Assembly: GCA_964011675.1 (NCBI GenBank) | Contig: CAXGPR010000015.1 | Location: forward strand, 1 to 54,354 | DNA: 54,354 bases | DNA from: GCA-2693325 sp964011675 | GTDB lineage: Bacteria; Latescibacterota; UBA2968; UBA8231 | Direction of reading: 5' to 3' | Shown: one piece after another, positions 44,062-52,484 of the stretch | Numbering within the stretch: the stretch's first letter is position 1 | Layout: the number at the start of each line of letters is the position of its first letter | Program-made: the position numbers and the translations under genes | Notes under the pieces: model-generated | Seen by the model: the letters and a program-made list of their open reading frames with translations, nothing else | What the model was told of the DNA's origin: nothing | The model's database searches: none

Positions 44062-44913
44062 TCAGGAATAAGAAAAAAAGCCGCGACCTGTTTTTCGGCC
44101 TAGTTCGCCGCGCGCGACCTTGCCGCGCAGCAAAGGACACGCCCTGTATTTGTCGCTTTTCAGATCGCGTTCAAGGGCGTCGAGAATGTCGAGCGTAATA
44201 TCGAGGCCGACGAAGTCTGCCAGCGCGAGCGGTCCCAGCGGATGATCTGCACCCAAGCACATGGCGCGATCAATGTCTTTGGCACTGGCTACGCCTTCTG
44301 CCAGCGCGTATATAGCTTCGTTTATCATAGGGAAGAGTATGCGGTTAACGGCAAATCCAGGGCTGTTAGATACCGATATGGGCGTCTTGCCCAGCTGCCG
44401 AGCCAGCGTATGGACCGCGTCAAACGTAGCGTCGCTCGTTGCCTTTCCGCGCGCAATCTCCACTAACGGCATACGCGGTGGCGGGTTGAAGAAGTGCATG
44501 CCGATAACGCGTTCGGCCCGCTCGGTCGCTGCTGCCAGCTGGTCTATGTCGAGTCCCGAAGTATTGCTGGCTAAAAAGGCATTGGCCGGGGCTGCCCGGT
44601 CGATCTCGGCAAATAGGTTCTTCTTCAGCTCGATCTGCTCTGGTACGGCTTCGATAATCAGGTCGGCGGTGCAGGCTTCCGATAGCGATTGGACCGTCTG
44701 TAGCGCGCTACGGGCTGAATTGAGTTGGTCTTCGGTTAGGTGACCCCGCTGAGCCTGCGAGTCGAGTCGTTGCCGTATATTGGCTGCGCTCTCTCTCAAT
44801 ATCTGCGGGTTCTTATCACACAGGTTTACCGTGAAACCGTACTGTGCCAATAGCTGGGCAATGCCGCTACCCATCGCACCTGCGCCCAATACCGCAATTG
44901 TCGTGAAATTCAT
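44062..44913 (-). CDS. hbd: 3-hydroxyacyl-CoA (3-hydroxybutyryl-CoA) dehydrogenase
   Basis: NAD(H)-dependent 3-hydroxyacyl-CoA dehydrogenase, 283 residues from ATG 44913, which is the normal family start (MNFTTIAVLGAGAMGSGIA) and the normal length (about 282); the upstream extension to 44985 is spurious. GAGAMGSG is the nucleotide motif, followed by HFFNPPPRMPLVEIA with the catalytic His, NSPGFAVNRILFPMINEA and GADHPLGPLALADFVGLD. Acts in fatty-acid or butyrate/PHB metabolism. No thiolase or crotonase gene is adjacent. Divergent from the 42-residue ORF with only 31 bases between. Confidence 0.94.
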   Translation of the reverse strand: MNFTTIAVLGAGAMGSGIAQLLAQYGFTVNLCDKNPQILRESAANIRQRLDSQAQRGHLTEDQLNSARSALQTVQSLSEACTADLIIEAVPEQIELKKNLFAEIDRAAPANAFLASNTSGLDIDQLAAATERAERVIGMHFFNPPPRMPLVEIARGKATSDATFDAVHTLARQLGKTPISVSNSPGFAVNRILFPMINEAIYALAEGVASAKDIDRAMCLGADHPLGPLALADFVGLDITLDILDALERDLKSDKYRACPLLRGKVARGELGRKTGRGFFSYS

Positions 44914-44944
44914 GTTTAGTATAAAGTTGCTTTGTGAGGAGAAG

Positions 44945-45073
44945 ATGAGTTTTCCTAGTATAACGGAGCTGCTTGAGGTGGGCAAGCGAAAGGATGCCGG
45001 ATTGCTTGATGGGATGGGGCCGGTGGTGTACTATATCCAAACCGTTGAATTTAACAAAACGAGAGACTCTTAG
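44945..45073 (+). CDS. 42-residue ORF with strong ribosome-binding site
   Basis: ATG 44945 is preceded by GAGGAGA at the ideal distance. The 42-residue product includes SITELLEVGKRKDAGLLDG and MGPVVYYIQTVEFNKTRDS, a composition that looks protein-like. It stops 11 bases before the dgoD-like GTG, so it could be a leader peptide or small partner in the same transcript. I do not recognise a family. It could also be a chance ORF, but the strong site argues otherwise. Confidence 0.5.
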   Translation: MSFPSITELLEVGKRKDAGLLDGMGPVVYYIQTVEFNKTRDS

Positions 45074-45084
45074 GAGAGCGTCTG

Positions 45085-46227
45085 GTGAAAGTAGCTAAAA
45101 TAGAGCAGTTTTTTCCTCGTAATCGAATGCGACTGGTTAAGATTACGACGGACAGTGGACTGATAGGATGGGGTGAGTCGACGCTTGAAGGGCGACCGCG
45201 CAGCACCTGTGCCGCCGTCGATGAGATGGCCGATTATCTTGTGGGCAAGGATCCGTTGCGCATTGAGCATCACTGGCAGCATATCTACCGCTCGTCGTTT
45301 TTTCGCGGCGGGAGCGTCGTCATGTCGGCGCTGTCCGGCATTGATCAAGCACTATGGGATATTGCTGGTAAGTACTACGGCGTTCCAGTCTACAAGTTGT
45401 TGGGCGGTGGGGCCGTGCGCGATCGCGTGCGCGTCTACGCACACTGGGGCATTGGCGGAGACAATGACGAGGCGCTTCAGGCCTCGCGCGATCGCTTGGA
45501 TGGACTGTTGAAGCACGGCTATACTGCCTTTAAGACGGGACCTGGCGGTAAGTGGCGGGCACACGAACCGCCGTCGCGAATTGACGCGTTTGTAAAGCGC
45601 GCCTATTTGATGCGCGAGTGGGTCGGCGACGACGTCGAACTGTGCTTTGATTTTCACGGTAAAATGACGCCGGGTTTGGCTGTTGAGATATGTCAAGAGC
45701 TCAAGGGGATGCGCCCCATGTTCGTGGAAGAGCCCGTGCCACAGGAAAATGTGGATGCGTTAAAGCTCGTTTCAGACAAGGTTCCATTTCCCATTGCTAC
45801 GGGAGAACGCCTGCTGTCACGCTGGGAATTTCGCGACGTGCTTGAGAAAGGTGTCGTCTCGTATATACAGCCAGACGGTTCTCACGCTGGTGGGATTAGT
45901 GAGCTCAAGCGCATCGCTAATATGGCAGAGACCTACTATGTGCACATCATGCCGCACTGTGCGATTGGGCCCGTTGCGCTGGCCGCCTGTATGCACGTCG
46001 ATATGGTTGTCCCAAACTTTCTCATACAGGAGCAGATCGGCCCCACCCACTTATTCGATGTGCTCAGTGCGGCGTGGGAGGTTGAGCAGGGACACATTGT
46101 TGTGCCTGATAGACCCGGTCTGGGTTTTGAGATAGATGAGTGTGAGGTTGCTGTACAAGCTCAGTATGAAGAAGAGTTGGGTGGGGAACACTATTACGAG
46201 ACCGACGGCAGCGTCGCCGACTGGTAG
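45085..46227 (+). CDS. dgoD: D-galactonate dehydratase-like enolase-superfamily enzyme
   Basis: 380 residues from GTG 45085 (AGGAG eight bases upstream), close to DgoD (382). It closely follows the family: RMRLVKITTDSGLIGWGE, YRSSFFRGGSVVMSALSGID, metal-binding Asp and base His in CFDFHGKM, Glu in FVEEPV, Glu in ATGERLLSR, and the catalytic His in HIMPHCAIGP. The reaction would be dehydration of D-galactonate to 2-keto-3-deoxygalactonate. Other close members dehydrate related acid sugars, so specificity is uncertain. No downstream aldolase or kinase is adjacent. Confidence 0.82.
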   Translation: MKVAKIEQFFPRNRMRLVKITTDSGLIGWGESTLEGRPRSTCAAVDEMADYLVGKDPLRIEHHWQHIYRSSFFRGGSVVMSALSGIDQALWDIAGKYYGVPVYKLLGGGAVRDRVRVYAHWGIGGDNDEALQASRDRLDGLLKHGYTAFKTGPGGKWRAHEPPSRIDAFVKRAYLMREWVGDDVELCFDFHGKMTPGLAVEICQELKGMRPMFVEEPVPQENVDALKLVSDKVPFPIATGERLLSRWEFRDVLEKGVVSYIQPDGSHAGGISELKRIANMAETYYVHIMPHCAIGPVALAACMHVDMVVPNFLIQEQIGPTHLFDVLSAAWEVEQGHIVVPDRPGLGFEIDECEVAVQAQYEEELGGEHYYETDGSVADW

Positions 46228-46230
46228 AGC

Positions 46231-46599
46231 GTGCATCGCACCGAGTTTGAGTCTCTGGTCGAAAAGGCATTGGAGCAGATTCCCATGCACTTTAGGCATG
46301 TCATGCAAAACGTGGCGATTCTGGTTGAAGAATGGCCGGATTCTGTCGTTGTTGAGGAGATTACAGGCTGTCGAGACGAACTAGTTTATGGACTCTTTAG
46401 CGGCACTCCGCTGTCCGAACAGCACATCGAGGATAACGGAGTGTTTCCCCCTGTCATTGCGATTTATCAGGGGCCCCTGGTAGAAGACTTTCCCGAACCA
46501 GATGAGTTGATCGCTGAGATAGAAATAACCTTAGTGCATGAAATAGCCCATTTCATGGGTCTCGACGAAGAAGCCGTACGCGCCTACGGATACGACTAG
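46231..46599 (+). CDS. Minimal zincin metallopeptidase-family protein
   Basis: 122-residue protein of the zincin_1 family (PF06262; ex-DUF1025). The zinc motif HEIAHFMG lies near residue 103, preceded by VFPPVIAIYQGPLVEDF, which is the usual mid-region. Starts at GTG 46231, three bases after the dgoD stop, with a weak ribosome-binding site, implying coupling. Members of this family are small soluble proteins of unknown substrate. Confidence 0.88.
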   Translation: MHRTEFESLVEKALEQIPMHFRHVMQNVAILVEEWPDSVVVEEITGCRDELVYGLFSGTPLSEQHIEDNGVFPPVIAIYQGPLVEDFPEPDELIAEIEITLVHEIAHFMGLDEEAVRAYGYD

Positions 46600-46701
46600 C
46601 TTACTTGCGTTTGTAGCTTATCGGCGTAGGAAAATCGTTTTTGCTGTTTTCTCTGTGCTTTAAGGCGACGGCACGCGCCTAGCGCATTGGCGGTGTAGAG
46701 A

Positions 46702-47787
46702 ATGGATAGAGTCGAGCGTATTCAAGGGGCCGTTCTAATGCAGGCGTATGGAGATGCGCTCGGCGCTCCGTTTGAATTTTCTTCGGAGCGGGTCGAGTGG
46801 ATCGACCGACTACGTCCGTATGTCGGTAGTGCAGGGCCTCACGGGCTCTGGTCGGTCCCCGCATCTCCTGGTACGGGCACTGACGACGTTCGCTATGCTT
46901 GGGTGTTCATGGAATTGGCTTGTCAAGTCCAGCGTGCGCCCGATGCGCGAGAGATTGCGAAACGCTTTGTTGAGATATACGAAAGGCCTGCCGCATTTTT
47001 TCCGCGTCATGCCCAGCTGGCACGCAATCAGTTTTCCATGTGGGAAGGTGTTAGCTCTGGCTACTTGGGGCGAGAGTCGCTAAACTATCTCGGCATTTCA
47101 TCGGATGTTTTGGCTACACGTAGCGTTGGACTCAACTATCCCACCATTGCTGGCATGCTTGCCTTGCCCTTTATGGGGCTGCTGTATGCCGGGGAACCTG
47201 AGCGCGCCTACTGCGCAGCCTATGAGGCTGCATTCTTCGATGTGGCGTATGCTCGTGAAGCGACTGCGTTACTGGCAGCGTCTCAGAGTCTGGCGCTAGC
47301 GGGAATCGAACCGTGCGAAATAATAGAGCGCACGCTGGCGCTGGACCCCTTACGATTGGGAGGATATTTTGGCCGACCATTTGTTGTGGACAATTTGCCG
47401 TCTCTACTTAGACGCGCACGAGGGAAGCAAGGAGTGGACCTGGTCGAGTTTCTGTCCTTTGAACTACGCCACTTCAGTGCTTTTGATCCCTACCGGGCAC
47501 TTTCTACGGCTTTTTGTGCGCTCTTAGCGCACGGAGATGTACCTATTCGTGCACTAGAGGTCGCCGTTAATCAGTTTGAATTGGACTCTGATGGGAACTG
47601 GTTGCGCTATGCTGACGTAGACTGCTACGCGAGTATTACAGGGGGTCTGGTGGGCGCACTCTGCGGCGTGGGTGCGCTGCCTCGTGATAGCATTCTGTGC
47701 TGCGTGGATAGCAACAAGCAAGCCTACGGTTTCGACATCGAAGACAGTGCCGATCGCTTTGCCGACCTGCTCGTTAATAAGCTGTAG
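46702..47787 (+). CDS. ADP-ribosylglycohydrolase-family protein
   Basis: 361-residue all-helical hydrolase fold. The Mg2+-binding residues of the DraG family are visible as GTGTDDVR near residue 60 and DVDCYASITGGLVGALCG near 308. YGDALGAPFEF at the N-terminus is typical. Family members remove ADP-ribose from arginine or from other N-linked ADP-ribosyl groups. No ADP-ribosyltransferase (DraT-like) is nearby. The role here could be a nucleoside/ribosyl hydrolase instead. Confidence 0.88.
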   Translation: MDRVERIQGAVLMQAYGDALGAPFEFSSERVEWIDRLRPYVGSAGPHGLWSVPASPGTGTDDVRYAWVFMELACQVQRAPDAREIAKRFVEIYERPAAFFPRHAQLARNQFSMWEGVSSGYLGRESLNYLGISSDVLATRSVGLNYPTIAGMLALPFMGLLYAGEPERAYCAAYEAAFFDVAYAREATALLAASQSLALAGIEPCEIIERTLALDPLRLGGYFGRPFVVDNLPSLLRRARGKQGVDLVEFLSFELRHFSAFDPYRALSTAFCALLAHGDVPIRALEVAVNQFELDSDGNWLRYADVDCYASITGGLVGALCGVGALPRDSILCCVDSNKQAYGFDIEDSADRFADLLVNKL

Positions 47788-47826
47788 TAAATAGATATAT
47801 GGGGTGGCACTGCGCTTCGCTTTTGC

Positions 47827-49089
47827 TTAGCGCACGGGTATAAGCTCTACGCGTCGATTGAGCAGTCGTCCCCCCTCTGTCGCATTGGATGCGACGGGAT
47901 GAGCCTCTCCATAGGCACGCACGCGCAGTTGCTCTGATTCTATGCCGAGCTCCACCAAAAAATCTTTTACTACCTCAGCGCGTCGACGAGACAGCTGTAA
48001 GTTAACAGCGCGGGCACCCTCGCTGTCAGAATGACTGCGTAATTCGATTTTTATGCCGGGGTTTTTGCGCATATACTCGGCAGCGCGTTCGAGGTTGGTT
48101 TGAGCTTCTGAAACGAGTTGTAGACCGCCGCTGCGGAAGTATACAACGGGCAGTTCATACGGTGGTGCGGACACGGGTTGGTGATCTTCTTCCAAGATCT
48201 GTTCGGGTAGAAAATCATCCCCTGCATCCAGTGGGTTAGCTCCTCGCTGAACTTCATCGCCATCGCGCATGCCGCCGTTGTCGCTGTCAAGGCGATTAGG
48301 ATCTGTGCCGTATACTTCTACCTCAGCTAAATCGTCCAGGCCGTCTCCGTCGCTATCGCGCATGATGGGATTAGTGAAGTATAGCTGCGTTTCTTTCCAA
48401 TCGCTGAGTCCGTCTCCATCGTTGTCCACATCGCTCTCTCCTTGGGTTAGAGCGGGCTGCTTTACGCGGCGAGTGATAGTGGCGGGTCTAGTTATTGGCA
48501 CGAGTTTTTTATCCGGCCCATCTGGTGTTTTACCTATAGAGAATCCTATCTCGATGCTCCACAGTGCGTCGTTCCCTTTTCTAAGCGCTACGAGATCTAT
48601 CTCATCGCTCATGGTGTAAGTATATCCAGCCGCTAATTCAATACCCCAATGGTTATCTTTACGCAGATGCATGCCGACGGGGAAGGACGTAGTCCAGCCC
48701 CGTTTAGCAGTGTCAATCGTTCGGCGCGGGGGTGACTTGGCAATATCATACGCGAGTACGCCGATCCCAGCAAAGAGGCCCAAACTCCAGTGCGGACTAC
48801 TGTGTTTACCAAAAATCAGGCGACTTTGTACGCTGATGGTCTGGGCTTCGTAAGTTTCGCTCATCAGACCGCTATAGCCCAAGTTAAACTCGCTTTGCCA
48901 TCGCGGGGTTAGCGCTTCGCGAATAAATCCTTCAAGCCCCATTCTTGTTTTATCTTTTACATCGCTGAGAGGATGGATGGATGCTGCGCGTAGGCCTGCA
49001 CGTAGGGCAGCAGAGGGTGTGACGGTAACGAGCGTTAACACTAGCGCGGTCAAGAGCGTGTATGTGGGTCCAGCTAAATTGCGCATCAT
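47827..49089 (-). CDS. OmpA-family protein with TSP type-3 repeats
   Basis: 420 residues from ATG 49089 (GGAGG upstream), with signal peptide (LLTALVLTLVTVTPSAA). An N-terminal eight-stranded-barrel-like domain (about 30-200) is followed by calcium-binding thrombospondin type-3 repeats (DVDNDGDGLSD, DSDGDGLDDLAE, LDSDNGG) around residues 230-290 and a C-terminal OmpA peptidoglycan-binding domain (ELRSHSDSEGARAVN, SRRRAEVVKDFL, NRRVEL). It links the outer membrane to the cell wall. Divergent from the VOC gene. Confidence 0.92.
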   Translation of the reverse strand: MMRNLAGPTYTLLTALVLTLVTVTPSAALRAGLRAASIHPLSDVKDKTRMGLEGFIREALTPRWQSEFNLGYSGLMSETYEAQTISVQSRLIFGKHSSPHWSLGLFAGIGVLAYDIAKSPPRRTIDTAKRGWTTSFPVGMHLRKDNHWGIELAAGYTYTMSDEIDLVALRKGNDALWSIEIGFSIGKTPDGPDKKLVPITRPATITRRVKQPALTQGESDVDNDGDGLSDWKETQLYFTNPIMRDSDGDGLDDLAEVEVYGTDPNRLDSDNGGMRDGDEVQRGANPLDAGDDFLPEQILEEDHQPVSAPPYELPVVYFRSGGLQLVSEAQTNLERAAEYMRKNPGIKIELRSHSDSEGARAVNLQLSRRRAEVVKDFLVELGIESEQLRVRAYGEAHPVASNATEGGRLLNRRVELIPVR

Positions 49090-49250
49090 GGGAAAGGTTT
49101 CCTCCAGGTGGCGACGTATACTCATTCAAAGATGGGGTATGCGCCGTTTTGAGCAAGCGTATTATTCCTGGCGGCTGAGCATTTGTGTGGAGAAATTCAA
49201 TAGGAGAGATTAGTCCAGTTCTGAGAATGCGAAATCGACGAGGAGGATAT

Positions 49251-49673
49251 ATGTCGTTAGGGAAAAAGAACGCAGTGATCGCCGGATGTGGGACGCATCA
49301 TATAGCAGTGCAGACGCGGGACTGGGACGCGTCGCTTAAGCTGTATCGCGACGTGCTTGGTATGGAACTCGTCGCCGAGTTTGGCGCGCCCGATCGTAAA
49401 ATTATTCTGCTTGACACAGGAGATGGCAGCCATATGGAACTCTTTGCGCCGACCGAGGAATCGCCAGTGCCTAACAGTGAGAGCCCGAACCATCCACTTA
49501 TGCACTTTGCCCTAGCAACTTCGGACACGCGTGCAGCTATTGAACGCGTGCGTCAAGCAGGGTATGAGGTGACGGTAGAACCCAAGGATATCAGCTTGGG
49601 TGGACTGAGCGTTACGATCGCTTTTTTTCTCGGTCCGAGCGGTGAGAGTGTTGAGTTTTTTCAAACGCATTAA
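49251..49673 (+). CDS. VOC-superfamily metalloenzyme (glyoxalase-like)
   Basis: 140 residues from ATG 49251, selected because AGGAGG lies five bases upstream. Two beta-alpha-beta-beta-beta modules give the usual metal ligands: His in GTHHIAVQT, Glu in HMELF, His in LMHFALAT and Glu in SVEFFQTH. Could be a glyoxalase-, methylmalonyl-CoA epimerase- or dioxygenase-like member; sequence does not decide. Followed by a convergent terminator. Confidence 0.88.
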   Translation: MSLGKKNAVIAGCGTHHIAVQTRDWDASLKLYRDVLGMELVAEFGAPDRKIILLDTGDGSHMELFAPTEESPVPNSESPNHPLMHFALATSDTRAAIERVRQAGYEVTVEPKDISLGGLSVTIAFFLGPSGESVEFFQTH

Positions 49674-49693
49674 CTCGTACTAAACTGGCACAA

Positions 49694-49729
49694 AAAAACG
49701 GCGACTCTATCGATAGAGCCGCCGTTTTT
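49694..49729. terminator. Bidirectional terminator between the VOC gene and rpsU
   Basis: AAAAACGGCG and CTCTA pair with TAGAG and CGCCGTTTTT around TCGA, with one mismatch and T-runs on both strands. It ends 18 bases from the rpsU stop. Confidence 0.82.
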
Positions 49730-49746
49730 GTTTTCAATCGAATAAA

Positions 49747-49989
49747 TTAGCGAGCAGGTCGTCCCCTGCTACCGCCGCGCGTCTGCCCAGTATCAGCCAT
49801 GCGCAGTGCCTTTTGCTGACGGCGCACGCTTTTTTGCTTATCAATCTTTTTTTGCACCGAAGGTTTGGTGTAAAAACGGCGCTTTTTCAGGTCGCGTAGT
49901 AGACCTGCTCGACGCGTTTTAGAAGTGAAACGGCGCAATGCCTTTTCAAAGGGCTCATCCGACCGCACTTCGACGCTGAAATTACTCAT
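49747..49989 (-). CDS. rpsU: 30S ribosomal protein bS21
   Basis: 80-residue basic protein of the small ribosomal subunit, needed for mRNA selection during initiation. The signature VEVRSDEPFEKALRRF opens the protein, then RRAGLLRDLKKRRFY and a Lys/Arg-rich helix. The C-terminus (TRGGSRGRPAR) is slightly longer than the usual about 70 residues. GGGAG is seven bases before the ATG. Monocistronic by appearance (terminator after it, divergent gene before it). Confidence 0.97.
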   Translation of the reverse strand: MSNFSVEVRSDEPFEKALRRFTSKTRRAGLLRDLKKRRFYTKPSVQKKIDKQKSVRRQQKALRMADTGQTRGGSRGRPAR

Positions 49990-50163
49990 AAAGAACTCCC
50001 GTATATGACCATTAAGGTAGCATATCTTTTGTAGACTTTCGCAACATACTAATCACACATAATATGATGTATGCTTGAATTCGTCAAGAGCTCTCTGTTG
50101 CAATGCGGAATCTTGGTTTAGATTCGGATAGACTAAATAAATCTACAATTGGAGAAAAAACGC

Positions 50164-51150
50164 ATGCCTGCTTCGGATCGATACGACAAGATGACGTTTA
50201 ATCGTTGCGGTCGTAGTGGCTTAAAACTGCCGGCTGTTGCCTTGGGATTGTGGCACAACTTTGCCGGGGTTGATCCATTCGAGAATACGCGTGCTATGGT
50301 GCTGCGCGCTTTTGATTTGGGTATAACGCACTTTGATTTGGCGAACAACTACGGTCCTCCTCCCGGTTCGGCAGAAGAAAATATGGGGCGCGTTCTTGCG
50401 GCACACCTGGCCACATACCGCGACGAATTAATTATTTCCACCAAAGCTGGTCACGGCATGTGGCCAGGCCCCTACGGTGATTTTGGCTCGCGAAAGTATC
50501 TGTTGGCCAGCCTTGACCAGAGTCTCAAGCGCATGGGACTGGACTATGTGGATATCTTTTATCACCACCGCCCGGATGAGGAAACTCCCCTTGAGGAGTC
50601 GATGGCAGCACTCGACTACGCGGTGCGCAGTGGTCGAGCGCTATATGTTGGCATTTCCTCATACACTCCTGAACGCACTCGCGAAGCAGCGCGGATTTTA
50701 CGCGATATGGGAACGCCTTGTTTAATCCACCAGCCATCTTACAGCATGCTAAATCGTCGGATTGAAGAAAATGGATTGCTAGAGGTGTTGAAACAGGAAG
50801 GCTTGGGCTGTATCGCATTTTGCCCGCTGGCTCAAGGTATGCTGACCAATCGATATGTTGAGGGAATTCCTGAGGGATCAAGGGTGACTAAACAGCATGG
50901 TTCCCTTAAGCACGATCAGATTACGGATGAGAAGCTGTCGATCATTAAGCAGCTCGATGCGCTAGCTGAAGAGCGCAATCAGAGTTTGGCACAAATGGCG
51001 CTGCGCTGGGTGTTGCGGCATGAGACAATGACCACGGCGCTTATTGGTGCGAGTCGGCCACAGCAAATAGAAGAGAACGTGGCGTGCTTGGAAGGAGCTG
51101 ATTTTTCCGATGAAGAATTACGCCGCATAGATGCTATTTTGGCGGCTTAG
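50164..51150 (+). CDS. Aldo/keto reductase (YghZ-like)
   Basis: 328 residues from ATG 50164 (GGAG nine bases upstream; TTG 50149 is rejected). (beta/alpha)8 NADPH-dependent reductase. The tetrad is seen: Asp and Tyr in THFDLANNYG, Lys in ISTKAGHG, His in YHHRPDEETP. CGRSGLKLPAVALGLWHNFG-like N-terminus, SYSMLNRRIE and ALIGASRPQQIEENV closely follow E. coli YghZ (L-glyceraldehyde 3-phosphate reductase), which removes L-glyceraldehyde 3-phosphate and methylglyoxal. Likely a detoxification or sugar-aldehyde reductase. Confidence 0.92.
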   Translation: MPASDRYDKMTFNRCGRSGLKLPAVALGLWHNFAGVDPFENTRAMVLRAFDLGITHFDLANNYGPPPGSAEENMGRVLAAHLATYRDELIISTKAGHGMWPGPYGDFGSRKYLLASLDQSLKRMGLDYVDIFYHHRPDEETPLEESMAALDYAVRSGRALYVGISSYTPERTREAARILRDMGTPCLIHQPSYSMLNRRIEENGLLEVLKQEGLGCIAFCPLAQGMLTNRYVEGIPEGSRVTKQHGSLKHDQITDEKLSIIKQLDALAEERNQSLAQMALRWVLRHETMTTALIGASRPQQIEENVACLEGADFSDEELRRIDAILAA

Positions 51151-51360
51151 AATTACGAGAATTCCTTGAGGATTCTGTTGTGAGCTTGGTTGTAAACAAC
51201 AGTATCATAGAAAATACCTCCCTGTTGCTCTAGTGTTACGCTTGGGATCGTATTTCTCGTTCGATGTACACAGGGTTTGAAACTGGCGTAAAATATTGTA
51301 ACTACGGCCTTTACTTGCACTAATTACAAGGAATTTGCGTATTTTTTACACGCGTGCACC
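51151..51360. other. Intergenic region without a gene
   Basis: Between the aldo/keto reductase stop and the 47-residue ORF. A short imperfect hairpin (AGAATTCC/GGATTCT) follows the stop and could act as a weak terminator. A TTGAAA at 51276 could be a promoter -35 box for the small ORF, but no good -10 box is at the right distance. Otherwise nothing is supported. Confidence 0.5.
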
Positions 51361-51504
51361 ATGACGCTCAAGAATGGGAATACGCAGACCATTTACTTTT
51401 TTGCTAAAACGGAAAAAGAAAGGGTTTTGGAGGGTGTGCCAGGTAGATATGAGGTCTCGGAGAGTAAAAATGGTTTACCCGTGTTGAAACGAAGTACGCA
51501 ATAA
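51361..51504 (+). CDS. 47-residue conserved-looking small protein
   Basis: ATG 51361 gives a 47-residue product, MTLKNGNTQTIYFFAKTEKE then RVLEGVPGRYEVSESKNGLP and a basic end VLKRSTQ. The pattern (TLKNG-Q-T-IYFFA, then G-YEV-E-K-G-LPVLK) resembles a small family of unknown function that I recall from bacteria and archaea. The open frame continues upstream without a start codon (codons for NYKEFAYFLH), and some relatives seem to carry this extra part, so the true start may be unusual. A strong terminator follows 38 bases after the stop. Confidence 0.62.
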   Translation: MTLKNGNTQTIYFFAKTEKERVLEGVPGRYEVSESKNGLPVLKRSTQ

Positions 51505-51541
51505 AAAATAGCGTCTCAGAGTATGCGACCCCCATTTTTTT

Positions 51542-51588
51542 CGGCGATGTTTCTAGTCTGAATCCTGACTAGAAACACCGCCGTTTTT
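51542..51588 (+). terminator. Intrinsic terminator after the small ORF
   Basis: CGGCG and GTTTCTAGTC pair with GACTAGAAAC and CGCCG around an 8-base loop, followed by TTTTT. It separates the 47-residue ORF from purO. Confidence 0.82.
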
Positions 51589-51675
51589 CATATGAAAATG
51601 GGCTAAGCGCCCGTTGTTATCAATAAGTACTTATTGTATATTCCGCTCGTGAATACAATGAATTAGGAGGCGCCG

Positions 51676-52392
51676 ATGTCGGTAAAATTGGCAGTGGAAA
51701 ATGCGCAAGAACGAATAGAAAAAAACCCGTATCCTGGTCGCGGTATCGTACTTGGACGAGGTGATGACGGTGCGTGGATACAGGTTTACTGGATCATGGG
51801 TCGCAGCGACAACAGCCGCAATCGCATTTTTGTTTGCGAAGATAGCGTTGTACGCACCGAAGCGGCTGATCCAAGCAAGGTTGAAGATCCATCGCTCATC
51901 ATCTACAACGCCATGCGCACCAGTGGTCGTCGGTTCATAGTAAGTAACGGGGTGCAAACGGATGCTATCTGGGTTGCACTGGAAGGGCATGGCTCCTTTG
52001 CAGACTCTCTTAATGATTGGCATCACGAGCCTGATGCGCCCAATTTTACGCCACGTATATCTGGCTACACAGACGTTGATGAGCAGGTGCTGTGGCTGTC
52101 GATTCTCAAGAAAAGCCCCTTTAGTGAGAACGCATCAGAGCGGCACTTTTTCCGCTTTGATGAAGTGGAGGCAGGTATGGGGTATGCTATAACCACCTAC
52201 CGGAGTGACGGAGATCCATTGCCTTCCTTTGAGGGTGCGCCTTATTTACTGTCTCTACCGGGGAGCGCCGACGAGATTGCAGCTCATTTTTGGTCGAAGT
52301 TAAATGGCGATAACAAGATTTCGTTGGTCGTGCGCCGCATCGAGTCGATAAGCGGTGCAGTTCAGCTTTTCGTGAAAAACCGCTATAGCTGA
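51676..52392 (+). CDS. purO: IMP cyclohydrolase, PurO type
   Basis: 238 residues with a strong AGGAGG site before ATG 51676. Motif NPYPGRGIVLGRGDDG then YWIMGRSDNSRNRIF is characteristic of PurO, the archaeal-type IMP cyclohydrolase that closes the purine ring from FAICAR; further motifs are DPSLIIYNAMR and SNGVQTDAI. It has the same fold-specific length as archaeal PurO (about 200) plus a short C-terminal extension. In bacteria the usual enzyme is PurH, so this is either a replacement, a supplementary copy or a related nucleotide hydrolase. No other purine gene is adjacent. Confidence 0.85.
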   Translation: MSVKLAVENAQERIEKNPYPGRGIVLGRGDDGAWIQVYWIMGRSDNSRNRIFVCEDSVVRTEAADPSKVEDPSLIIYNAMRTSGRRFIVSNGVQTDAIWVALEGHGSFADSLNDWHHEPDAPNFTPRISGYTDVDEQVLWLSILKKSPFSENASERHFFRFDEVEAGMGYAITTYRSDGDPLPSFEGAPYLLSLPGSADEIAAHFWSKLNGDNKISLVVRRIESISGAVQLFVKNRYS

Positions 52393-52484
52393 TCTTAATA
52401 GGGTACAAACATCCCCCTTTTGTGCGAGGTTGATTGAGATGGGAAAGTGGACTTAAAGAGCCAGACCGGGCAAGTACCTCGGTT

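Noticed and set aside
44914..44985. N-terminal extension of the 3-hydroxyacyl-CoA dehydrogenase
   Set aside because: The extension adds 24 residues before the normal start and would overlap the 42-codon ORF on the other strand.
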